NCBI GenBank assembly: GCA_030248215.1
Contig: JASANG010003793.1
Location: 1 to 64,000 of the forward strand
Source: Enoplolaimus lenunculus
Lineage: Eukaryota > Nematoda > Enoplea > Enoplida > Thoracostomopsidae
Direction: 5' to 3'
DNA: 64,000 bases
In this document: piece after piece, positions 1-9,541 of the stretch
Layout of the letters: the number at the start of each line of letters is the position of its first letter
How positions within the stretch are numbered: position 1 is the first letter of the stretch
Position numbers and translations under genes: made by a program
Notes under the pieces: model-generated
Databases searched by the model: none
What the model was told of the DNA's origin: nothing
What the model saw: only the letters and a program-made list of their open reading frames with translations

Positions 1-293
1 TCATATGAACACGATAGTGTTCATATATATGATTCGCGCATCTCAAGCGCGTATTTTCAGTTTAGTTCGCATGTTGGTGCTCAAGTAATATCAGACCTGT
101 ATCGTTTAAATTTTGTACAGTGGTATCCTGGTACGTAAGGAATATTTGTGCCAAAGGATTTTGCAAACCAGTGTGGTCTTCAATAGTTACGGTCAAAAAA
201 CTCCTTACAGAAAGTGCACGAAATTTTTCATTTTGGTTCAACACTTTTTACACGTTAGCTATGTAATTTTACGATTATAACTTTCATCACTTT
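1..293. other. Left edge, no gene recognised
   Basis: A short AT-rich leader before the satellite. Positions 3-26 hold a perfect 10-bp inverted repeat (ATATGAACAC, 4-nt loop, GTGTTCATAT). A 60-codon minus-strand open frame (244-62) matches nothing I recognise and has no convincing splice sites. Confidence 0.4.
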
Positions 294-3200
294 ATAGAGC
301 TTACGGTTGGTTTTACCCCAACAGTCGGTTTCACCCCAACGGTTGGTTTCACCCCAACGGTTGGTTTCACCCCAACGGTTGGTTTCACCCCAACGGTTAG
401 TTTTACCCCAACGGTTGGTTTTGCCCCAACGGTTGGTTTTGCCCCAACGGTTGGTTTCACCCCAACGGTTGGTTTCACCCCAACGGTTGGTTTTGCCCCA
501 ACGGTTGGTTTTGCCCCAACGGTTGGTTCCCCGACAGTTCATAGAGCCTACGGTTGGTTTCACCCGAACGGTTGGTTTCCCACGGCGTTTCACCCCAACA
601 GTCGGTTTACCCCCGTGGTTTTCCCCAACGTGCCCACCCCAACGGTTTGTTTTACCCCAACGGTTGGTTTCACCCCAACGGTTGCTTCCCCAAGGTTCTT
701 CCCCCGAACGGTTGGTTTTGCCCAATGGTTGGTTTTGCCCCAACGGTTGGTTTCGCCCCAACGGTTGGTTTCTCCCCAACGGTTGGTTTCACCCCAACGG
801 TTGGTTTCACCCCAACGGTTGGTTTTGCCCCAACGGTTGGTTTTGCCCCAACGGTTGGTTATGCCCCAACGGTTGGTTTCACCCCAACGGGTGGTGTTGC
901 CCCAACGGTTGGTTTCACCCGACGGTTGGTTTTGCCCCAACGGTTGCGCTTCCCCCCCCCCCCAACGGTTGGTTTTCCCCAACGGTTGGTTTCCCCCAAC
1001 TTGGTTTGCCCCAACGGTTGGTTTTGCCCCAACGGTTGGTTTCAGCTCAACGGTTGGTTTCACCCCAACGGTTGGGTTCACCCAAACGGATGGTTTCACC
1101 CCAACGCAATGGTTTCACCACAACAGTGGGTTCCACTCCCAACGGTTGGTTTTACCCCAACGGTTGGTTTCACCCCAACGCCTTTCCACCAACGGTTGGC
1201 TACCCCGACAGTTGGTTTCACCCGAACGGTTGGCCTCACCAACCGTCGGTTTCACCCCAACGGTTGGTTTTGCCCCAACGGTTGGTTTTACCCCAACGGT
1301 TGGTTTCACCCCAACGGTTGGTTTCACCCCAACGGTTGGTCTCACCCCAACAGTCGGTTTCACCCCAACGGTTGGTCTCACCCCAACAGTCGGTTTCACC
1401 CCAACGGTTGATTTTGCCCCAACGATTGGTTTTGCCCCAACGGTTGGTTTGGCCCCAACGGTTTTGCCCCAACGGTTGTTTTTGCCCCACCACTTTATAG
1501 AGCTTACGGTTGGTTTCACCCCAACGGTTGGTTTCACCCCAACGGTTGGTTTCACCCCAACGGTTGGTTTCACCCCAACGGTTAGTTTTGCCCCAACGGT
1601 TGGTTTGTCCCCATCGGTTGGTTTTGCCCCAACGGTTGGTTTTGCCCCAACGGTTGGTTTCACCCCAACGGTTGGTTTCACCCCAACAGTCGGTTTCTCC
1701 CCAACGATTGGTTTCACGCCAACGGTTGGTTTAGCCCAACGGTTGGTTTCACCCCAACGGTTGGTTTCGCCCAACGGTTGGTTTCACCCCAACGGTTGGC
1801 TTCACCGAAACGGATGGTTTCACCCTAACGGATGGTTTCACCACAACGGTGGGTTTCACCCCAACGGTTGGTTTTACCCCAACGGTTGGTTACACCCCAA
1901 CGGTTGGTTTCACCCCAACGGTTGGTCTCACCCCAACAGTCGGTTTCACCCCAACGGTTGGTCTCACCCCAACAGTCGGCTTCACCCCAACGGTTGGTTT
2001 TGCCCCAACGGTTAGTTTTGCCCAACGGTTGGTTTGGCCCCAACGGTTTTGCCCCAACGTTTGGTTTTGCCCCACCACTTTATAGAGCTTACGGTTGGTT
2101 TCACCCAACGGTTGGTTTCACCCCAACGGTTGGTTTCACCCCAACAGTCGGTTTCACCCCAACGGTTAGTTTTGCCCCAACGGTTGGTTTTGCCCTAACG
2201 GTTGATTTTGCCCCAACGGTTGGTTTCACCGCAACGGTTGGTTTCACCCCAACAGTCGGTTTCTCCCCAACGGTTGGTTTCACCCCAACGGTTGGTTTCA
2301 CCCCAACGGTTGGTTTTGCCCCAATGGTTGGTTTTGCCCCAACGGTTGGTTTTGAAACGCTCCAACGATTGGTTTCACCCCAACGGTTGGTTTTGCCCCA
2401 ACGGTTGGCTTCGCCACACGGATGGTTTCACTCCAACGGATGGTTTCACCACAACAGTGGGTTCCACCCCAACGGTTGGTTTTACCCCAACAGTTGGTTG
2501 CACTCCAACGGTTGGTCTCACCCCAACAGTCGGTTTCACCCTAACGGTTGGTCTCAACCCAACAGTCGGTTTCACTCCAACGGTTGGTTTTACCCCAACG
2601 GTTGGTTTTGCCCCAACGGTTGGTTTTGCCCCAACGGTTGGTTTTGCACCAACGGTTGGTTTTGCACCAACGGTTGGTTTGGCCCCAACGGTTTTGCCCC
2701 AACGGTTGGTTTTGCCCCACCACTTTATAGAGCTTACGTTGGTTTCTACCCAACGGTTGGTTTCACCCCAACGGTTGGTTTCACCCCAACAGTCGGTTTC
2801 ACCCCAACGGTTAGTTTTGCCCCAACGGTTGGTTTTGCCGTAACGGTTGATTTTGCCCCAACGGTTGGTTTCACCGCAACGGTTGGTTTCACCCCAACAG
2901 TCGGTTTCTCCCCAACGGTTGGTTTCACCCCAACGGTTGGTTTCACCCCAACGGTTGGTTTTGCCCCAATGGTTGGTTTTGCCCCAACGGTTGGTTTTGA
3001 AACGCTCCAACGATTGGTTTCACCCCAACGGTTGGTTTTGCCCCAACGGTTGGCTTCGCCAAACGGATGGTTTCACTCCAACGGATGGTTTCACCACAAC
3101 AGTGGGTTCCACCCCAACGGTTGGTTTTACCCCAACAGTTGGTTGCACTCCAACGGTTGGTCTCACCCCAACAGTCGGTTTCACCCTAACGGTTGGTCTC

Positions 3201-4720
3201 AACCCAACAGTCGGTTTCACTCCAACGGTTGGTTTTGCCCCAACGGTTGGTTTCACCCCAACGGTTGGTTTCACCCCAACGGTTGGTTTCACCCCAACAG
3301 TCGGTTTCACCCCAACGGTTAGTTTTGCAACAACGGTTGGTTTTGCCCCAACGGTTGGTTTCACCCCAGCGGTTGGTTTTGCCCCAACGGTTGGTTTCAG
3401 CTCAACGGTTGGTTTCACCCCAACGGTTGGCTTCACCAAACGGATGGTTTCACTCCAACTGATGGTTTCACCACAACAGTGGGTTCCACCCCAACGGTTG
3501 GTTTTACCCCAATGGTTGGTTTCACTCCAACGGTTGGTCTCACCCCAACAGTCGGTTTCACCCTAACGGTTGGTATCACCCCAACAGTCGGTTTCACCCC
3601 AACGGTTGGTTTGGCCCCAACGGTTGGTTTAACCCCAACGGTTGGTTTCACCCCAACGGTTGGTTTCACCCCAACAGTCGGTTTCTCCCCAACGGTTGGT
3701 TTCACCCTTCGGTTGGTTTTGCCCCACCACTTTATAGAGCTTACGGTTGGTTTCACCCCAACGGTTGGTTTCACCCCAACAGTCGGTTTCACCCCAACGG
3801 TTGGTTTCACCCCAACGGTTGGTTTCACCCCAACGGTTAGTTTTGCCCCAACGGTTGGTTTTGCCCCAACGGTTGGTTTTGCCCCAACGGTTGGTTTCAC
3901 ACAACGTGTTGTTTCACACCAACAGTCGGTTTCTCCCCAACGGTTGGTTACACCCCAACGGTTGGTTTCACCCCAACGGTTGGTTTCACCCCAACGGTTG
4001 GTTTTGCCCCAACGGTTGGTTTTGCCCCAACGGTTGGTTTTGCCCCAACGGTTGGTTTTGCCCCAACGGTTGGTTTCACCCCAACGGTTGGTTTCAGCTC
4101 AACGGTTGGTTTCACCCCAACGGTTGGCTTCACCAAACGGATGGTTTCACTCCAACGGATGGTTTCACCACAACAGTGGGTTCCACCCCAACGGTTGGTT
4201 TTACCCCAACGGTTGGTTTCACCCCAACGGTTGGTTTCACCCCAACGGTTGGTCTCACCCCAACAGTCGGTTTCACCCCAACGGTTGGTCTCACCCCAAC
4301 AGTCGGTTTCACCCCAACGGTTGGTTTTGCCCCAACGGTTGGTTTGGCCCCAACGGTTGGTTTTGCCCCAACGGTTGGTTTCACCCCAACAGTCGGTTTC
4401 TCCCCAACGGTTGGTTTCACCCCAACGGTTGGTTTCACCCCAACTGTTGGTTCCACCCCAACGGTTGGTTTCACCCCAACGGTTGGTTCCACCCCAACGG
4501 TTGGTTTCACCCCAACGGTTGGTTTTGCCCCAACGGTTCGTTTCACCCCAGGGGTTCGTTTCACCCCAGCGGTTAATTTTACCCCAGCGGTTAATTTTGC
4601 CCCAGAGGTTGGTTTCACCCTAACGGCTGGTTTCACCTCAACGGTCGGTTTCAGCCCAAGGGTTGGTTTCACACAAACGGTTAGCTTCACCGCAACGGAC
4701 GATGTCACCCCCATGGATTA
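294..4720. repeat. 18-bp minisatellite array, about 245 units
   Basis: The dominant unit is CAACGGTTGGTTTCACCC, with common variants ending TTTTGCCC, TTTTACCC and TCTCACCC, and a CAACAGTCGG sub-type. Each unit carries CCAACGGTTGG, 5-bp self-complementary arms around one central G. Eighteen is a multiple of three and the unit has no stop in any frame, so all six frames stay open for long stretches, giving hexapeptides such as TPTVGF, PQRLVS, PNGWFH and KPTVGV. Units of 17 or 19 bp shift the frame repeatedly and no single frame spans the array, so I read it as non-coding satellite. A marker block (CACTTTATAGAGCTTACGG) recurs near 294, 1493, 2079, 2729 and 3731, showing higher-order organisation. 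Units decay in the last 150 bp. Confidence 0.95.
2078..3378. repeat. Recent ~645-650 bp higher-order duplication inside the satellite
   Basis: Two adjacent blocks starting at the ACTTTATAGAGCTTACG markers near 2079 and 2729 share the same rare variants in the same order. One is GAAACGCTCCAACGATTGG at about 2353 and 2999, followed in both by the GGTTTCACCACAACAGTGGG block. This points to unequal exchange of a multi-unit block after the 18-bp units had already diverged. Confidence 0.85.
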
Positions 4721-4746
4721 ATGCAGCAGCTTGGTAAAGCGGTTGA

Positions 4747-5513
4747 AACTAGAAAAAAATGCTCAGCACTTGAGCAAAAAGGGATATGTTTCATATTCCT
4801 ATTAAAAGTATGGTAAACTAGATCAGCACATTCGCTTGATGTAACCTGGAAAGGTATTAAGAAACAATAGCGGCCAAAATCATGTTAATTATTAATTTTT
4901 CTGAAACATATTGCGGACAGCAAAATTTCTGTAATATTTTTTGTAAGAAACAGATGCTTTTCTTGAATGCAAAGCGAAATTATTTCTGAAACGTAGACAG
5001 ATTTTGCTTGGAATCCATGAATGTATATTGAAGTTCTCTACAAAACGTATTAAGTTTACCTATGGCTTTGTATTACCATAGTTAATTGAATTTCATAAGA
5101 GCATTGTGTGGCAACATAATGGCTGTTACAGTAATGCGCATTTCCCACCCGAGCTATTTATCTGTTTCACTGCATAGTCACGACTATTGAAGCTCACAAA
5201 TCGCACCGTATTCTGGCAACATCGATTAACTTGCAAAATCAAAGAACGGTATACCTCAGCCATGTCTCTGCGGCCCTAAGAAATTTCTGAAAATTGCTAA
5301 CAAATCCTGTCAAAAACTTCAATGTTAGAAATAGATTTGCTGTCCGCAAGATGTTTCAGAAAAATTAATAATTAACATGATTTTGGCCGCTATTGTTTCT
5401 TAATACCTTTCCAGGTTACATCAAGCGAATGTGCTGATCTAGTTTACCATACTTTTAATAGGAATATGAAACATATCCCTTTTTGCTCAAGTGCTGAGCA
5501 TTTTTTTCTAGTT
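4747..5513. mobile_element. Foldback element with ~180-bp inverted arms
   Basis: The left arm (about 4747-4927) and right arm (about 5335-5513) are near-perfect reverse complements, beginning ACTAGAAAAAAATGCTCAG and running inward to GCGGACAGCAAA. About 400 bp of unrelated AT-rich spacer separates them. No transposase is present and no clear target-site duplication is visible. The near-identity of the arms suggests recent origin or gene conversion. Confidence 0.85.
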
Positions 5514-5965
5514 CTATTTTGAGTTGCACAGTAATCAAAAAACGGCGTTAATATTTGTAACAAATTTTAAGAACCATTGCTACAGGTACTATTCAGTAAA
5601 ACCTACACAAATCGTTCAACTCGGTTTTTCTTGTTATAATTGTTAAACACTGCGCATTATGTATTCATTAAAAACAAGATGCCACTAAATGCTCATAGGG
5701 TTGCACATAGTTTTAAACGCAACTGTTCTAGCGCGGCGTCTATAGGCCGTATTGCTAGTGCTACTATGACAGTCTGGTCTCAAAAATAAAACGCTATTTT
5801 AAACACTTTTCACGTTTCAAACAGCATCCTTCAGAACGCGTTTTTTAATCAGAGAAGAATCGTTAACATGAATTAGAGTTACAGAGCGCTTATATGCCGG
5901 CACTTCTTGCTGTTTATTGAAGCGATGTTTTTGAACCAATTTAATTTTTGTATCACTATTTTCAG

Positions 5966-6412
5966 ACAGCCAACTCCGCGCCGCAATATCGCATTTATTT
6001 GTTGCGGGAACCGAAACAACAGCAACCACGCTTCGTTGGGGCCTGATGTACATGGGACTTTACCCTGAAATTCAACAAAAGGTACATCGAGAACTCGACA
6101 CGGTCCTTGGACAAGGAAACCTGCCCGCTTGGTCAGATCGAGAAAAGCTACCGTACGTTGAAGCAGTGATTATGGAAATTCAACGAATGTCCAACTTGAC
6201 TCCATTGGCTCTGCCTCACCGTACAACTGAAGATACTGCACTGCGTGGGTACTTTATTCCCAAGGATACCATCGTTGTTCCGTTGTTGTGGGCTGTACAG
6301 CGAGATAAAGCAATGTTTGGGCCCAGCGCAGATGAATTTGATCCGGACCGGTTTTTGGAAGCCGACGGCATCAATCATAAGAAATACGAAGGGTTTATGC
6401 CGTTTTCCGTTG
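5966..6412 (+). CDS. Cytochrome P450 (CYP2-like), penultimate coding exon
   Basis: This exon encodes about 148 residues of a microsomal haem monooxygenase from the I helix to just before the haem-binding loop. Visible landmarks are the oxygen-activation motif AGTETT within FVAGTETTATTLRW, the K-helix ExxR (EIQR), the PERF-like segment FDPDRF, and the terminal PFSVG. The acceptor is TATTTTCAG at 5957-5965 (two nt complete the upstream codon) and the donor is G|GTAAGA at 6412/6413, phase 1. It joins in frame to 7287. The N-terminal anchor, proline-rich hinge and helices A-H should lie on upstream exons, but only the foldback element and satellite are found upstream in this window. Either a long intron reaches past the left edge, or the gene is 5' truncated. 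Paralogue and substrate cannot be told. Confidence 0.93.
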
Positions 6413-6477
6413 GTAAGAATGTACCAGGATGCGGGTATAGACAGATCAGTGGTAACTGTTTTGTTAAAAGTAGTTGA

Positions 6478-6770
6478 AAGAAAGGGCTCCAGCTCCAGCT
6501 CCAGTAGGATTTTTGCGGAGGTTCCGGTAATTTCGGTATAATTTTGCAAAATTTATCTGTTTCGCGCATTTCATTTTTAATTTTGCCACAATTGTCAGGA
6601 AAGAATTTTCGAATTTCGCAGAAAATTAGCTTAAAACCAAACAACTTAACAACATATTGTATAATATTGGCTGAAGTTAAGCTCGTAACCTTCATTTTTA
6701 CTACCTATTTTTTCGTTCCAACTCCGGCTCCGGAATTTTTCACCTCCGGTTGCATCGTGGCACCTATTAC
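6478..6770. mobile_element. Family F hAT-like MITE, left end truncated
   Basis: It lies in the last P450 intron. It has a left block of repeated CTCCAG/CTCCGG, the family core (about 6560-6700) shared with 41186-41523, and a right end CTCCGGTTGCATCGTGG resembling the family TIR. The outermost left TIR is missing. Confidence 0.7.
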
Positions 6771-6991
6771 ACTTATCTTTGTTACGACGTTATATCATCA
6801 GACGGGTGAAAACCTTAATATAATTGTAAACGGAAAAGCTGCCCCCCGCATTTCAGTTTCGTGTGGTTTTGCGCATTTCAAACGAGATGACACTGAGCCA
6901 AACAATTTTGCAGTTGCATTGCATACCCTTGTTGGTGTGCAGAATTAAGCAGCTGCACCTGACACAGTTCGGTCAGTTTGAACCTGAGCGA

Positions 6992-7259
6992 ATATTTTCA
7001 AACGTGTATAGCATTGATTACCAGTTAGTGATAGGTCCTCAAACTGTCAAACCCCAGTAATTGCGGATTTCAAAATCGACACCGAGGAAGGACAATTCAA
7101 ATGCAAACAATGAGCTGAATTTTAAACTTCATCATGCTTATTGTCGAAAGCTACAACGTTTATCAGCACCAAACGGGAACAGATGTTGTACACATTTTGA
7201 AAACACGAGCCTTGGGATTATCATAATATACTAGGTGTTACGACACAGTTGAGAATATG
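6992..7259. mobile_element. Family L MITE next to the last P450 splice acceptor
   Basis: The left end (GAATATTTTCAAACGTGTAT) and right end (GACACAGTTGAGAATATG) are inverted copies. The subterminal ATTACCAG...GTGATAGG block is shared with 14290-14503. The right end lies 27 nt before the AG at 7285-7286. Confidence 0.6.
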
Positions 7260-7286
7260 CCTTCAGGATTTATTTTTATATTTCAG

Positions 7287-7468
7287 GTAAACGATTTTGC
7301 CTTGGAGAGTCATTGGCACGGATGGAGCTGTTCTTTCTGTTTTGCGGTATGATGGCTCGCTATCGGTTTCATTTTGGTCAACTCCCCAAACCCAGCATTG
7401 ACGACTACTATTCTGGTGTTACGATTACACCGAAACCGTTTGAAATTATTCCTGAGTTAAGATTCTAA
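7287..7468 (+). CDS. Cytochrome P450 (CYP2-like), last coding exon
   Basis: About 60 residues and a TAA stop (7466-7468). With the previous exon it completes the haem-binding loop FSVGKRFCLG, whose cysteine is the axial haem ligand, followed by ESLARMELF (L helix) and a C-terminus ending PFEIIPELRF. The acceptor is ATATTTCAG at 7278-7286 and the phase-1 join restores a glycine codon. The split just before GKRxCxG is the position of the final intron in vertebrate CYP2 genes. The two exons give about 210 residues of an expected 490, with every C-terminal catalytic signature intact, so this part looks functional. Confidence 0.93.
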
Positions 7469-7539
7469 GCTCGTTTTAGCTGAATACAAATTTAAAGTTT
7501 TCTGTTGTAGTAATTTTTCAATTTTATGTCGTAAAATAT

Positions 7540-7728
7540 GGCCCATGTAAAGAGCAGGCATCGAACGTTTTTCTGTTGGGACTGCAATAGAGTAAGCTTA
7601 AGCTTTAGACTAATTTTTGCTTGGCTAGGGTTTAGGTTTAGGCTTAAGCTTAGGAATATGCTCATTCTTACGCTTAGGCTTAGGAATATACTTATATTAC
7701 TGGTACGCCCCTGTTCGTTGCATTGGCC
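7540..7728. mobile_element. Family B hAT-like MITE with TTAGGC array
   Basis: Ends are GGCCCATGTAAAGA... and ...TTGCATTGGCC. It is flanked by a perfect 8-bp duplication, TAAAATAT, at 7532-7539 and 7729-7736. The interior holds degenerate TTAGGC/TTAAGC repeats. The 8-bp duplication is the length made by hAT transposases. It lies just 3' of the P450 stop codon. Confidence 0.9.
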
Positions 7729-8119
7729 TAAAATATTACCAATTTTTGCAGAAAATGAATTGAAAATTTGAGTGATTATAAGGAGCTCAAAAACTCCAGT
7801 GAAAGGTTTTGTACTAAGAACTTGTACATTTGCGCACAGAGAAAAATTGTCAGAAATTTAAGATAATTTTTTTACTATTCGTCGGTAACAAAAATATAGG
7901 CAAAATCTTAACACTTGGTATTAAAGCCGAGTTTATTAAAGAGACAGACAGATTGTAAGCTTTAATTTTGTACTCAAGCTTGGTTTTAAAAGGGTTTCAC
8001 TCAACTATATAGACAGCACCGCTGGTTTTAATGTTTTCCGTATCGTTGATTATAGAGGTTTGGGTTGAATTTGTTCTGAAATATAATTTATAGGTAAAAC
8101 GGTTTGAAACAAAACCAAA

Positions 8120-8342
8120 TTGATAACTTCGGGTCAGTTATGTGGACCCTGGTCCGGACCGCAGAAACTAAGCCCGTCCGCGGCGCGACCGCAAGTAGAT
8201 CTCAGACCAGACAACGTAGCGCTGGATCATGCCGGTTCGGCAATGGAGGACAGCGGTTATACACCAGCAGACGGCCAATGTTCTGCTTGTCGCTTCATTG
8301 AACGACTGCAATTTTATAGTTTTAATCTAAATTTAAAATAAA
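8120..8342 (+). CDS. Possible 3' terminal exon, unidentified protein
   Basis: A locally GC-rich stretch (8130-8300) is open for about 70 codons, ends TAA at 8339-8341, and overlaps an AATAAA at about 8337. The translation contains DLRPDNVALDHAGSAMEDSG and a CSACRF motif, more protein-like than its AT-rich surroundings. There is no convincing ATG or splice acceptor, and no domain I recognise. It could be the last exon of a plus-strand gene or part of a transcribed 3' region. An alternative frame and the minus strand are also partly open. Confidence 0.25.
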
Positions 8343-8448
8343 ATTTTAAAACTAAAATTTAAAATCTGTTCTGCTTTCAGTCTTTCAGTGGGTCCATTTA
8401 AGGCCCGGCAACAAATGTACACATAATAAATGATATTAAACATCTGTA

Positions 8449-8771
8449 CTGTAGCGACCCGAATTAGAGGGGGTAATAAGGAGAGGGGTCTCCATTTCGA
8501 GTCCTAGTCAATAGGAGTCCGTATCCCAAATAAGCGCCCGTAAGCGGGCAGAGTCCCTAAACCCTAATTAGAGTCGATAAATGTCAATTTTTGCTCATTG
8601 TAGCGCATAAATGACTCAAGGACCAAATAATTTGATTCGAAAATTTAAAGCGCACTTAAGCTTTGAAAGTACATTCCTAAAGTAACCTTGCATTATCGCT
8701 CATGCTATTGACACAAGACAAATAAACGTTTAATTCAACGGAAAGTTGCGTTGTTATTCGGGTCACTACAG
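8449..8771. mobile_element. Family C MITE
   Basis: Ends are CTGTAGCGACCCGAATTAGAG and ...CGGGTCACTACAG, flanked by TA on both sides (8447-8448, 8772-8773), as for Tc1/mariner elements. This copy is internally shortened (323 bp against about 450 bp for others). Confidence 0.88.
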
Positions 8772-9023
8772 TACAGTTTAACTAAACAGAGATTCACTTA
8801 AAATACATCTGTATTGGAAACATATTGAAAAATAACACCAACATTTTAACAAAGAAGTATGTTTTAAACAAGATTCTTTCGTAGCCTCAGTTCATTTCCA
8901 ATTGAAATAGTCGTAATTGCTTTGAAATGTATTTTTTATTAATATCGACCTTATCTCACACGCCATAGCTAGTGTCATACGGCAAATGATTAGCATATCT
9001 GGTGCCAAAACGATTGAAAAGCC

Positions 9024-9232
9024 GGCCAATGTTACTTTAAGGGGCGTAACAGTTGATTAAGTATATTCCTAAGCCTAAGCCTAAGCCTAAGCATTGCAAA
9101 AATGAATTCATAAGCCTATGCCTAAGCCTAAGCCTAAGCCTAAGCCTAAGCAAAAAAATGTAATCTGGAATCTAAACCTACTCATTTATGGACCCACCAG
9201 AAACCTGAACGTCCCTTAAAGTAACATGGGCC
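9024..9232. mobile_element. Family A hAT-like MITE with TTAGGC arrays
   Basis: Ends are GGCCAATGTTACTTTAAGGGG and ...CCTTAAAGTAACATGGGCC, with a perfect 8-bp duplication GAAAAGCC at 9016-9023 and 9233-9240. The interior has two runs of CCTAAG repeats (TTAGGC on the other strand). It lies 138 bp downstream of the synaptotagmin stop, so it may fall within that gene's 3' UTR. Confidence 0.92.
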
Positions 9233-9369
9233 GAAAAGCCTATAAAACGTGCTTTCCATAGCGGGCAGGGTAATAATATCGCGGCGAGTGCTTTTTTCGC
9301 AATTTGTACGCAGAATTACATAGCTAGTTAAATATTGAATTTGGCGCCAAAAATCAAATGTGTGAATAT

Positions 9370-9541
9370 TTAACTTTTCGACAAATTAGTAAAAGTTTTT
9401 GGAACATCTGCGAGCAGAGAGTGCCATCTGCCAACCGCGCGGCCTGGATGTTGAACTGCTTCGGTCCATTGTGCTCGGCCTTCGGGCGTTGGACTTTCTG
9501 GACCGATTATTGTGCACCCAAGAAGATCGTTGCTGCCGATT
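9370..9541 (-). CDS. Synaptotagmin last coding exon (C2B C-terminal part)
   Basis: The acceptor is TTGTTTTCAG just upstream of 9541; one nt completes the split Arg codon from the previous exon. It encodes IGSNDLLG, completing C2B calcium loop 3 and supplying its last Asp, then the C-terminal helix region (RAQWTEAV) and GRWHSLLAD. The tail is short (VPKTFTNLSKS) and the TAA stop is at 9372-9370. WHxL is a conserved synaptotagmin C-terminal motif implicated in vesicle docking. The next segment downstream is MITE family A at 9232-9024. No polyadenylation site was assigned. Confidence 0.93.

Noticed and set aside
307-4714. Long repeat proteins of 400-500 residues in several frames
   Set aside because: All six frames are open because the 18-bp unit lacks stops. 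Indels break every frame before the array ends and there is no promoter, start or splice context favouring one.
9060-9170. Interstitial nematode-type telomere
   Set aside because: The TTAGGC runs are bounded by MITE ends and recur at a dozen sites. The gene content does not suggest a chromosome end.
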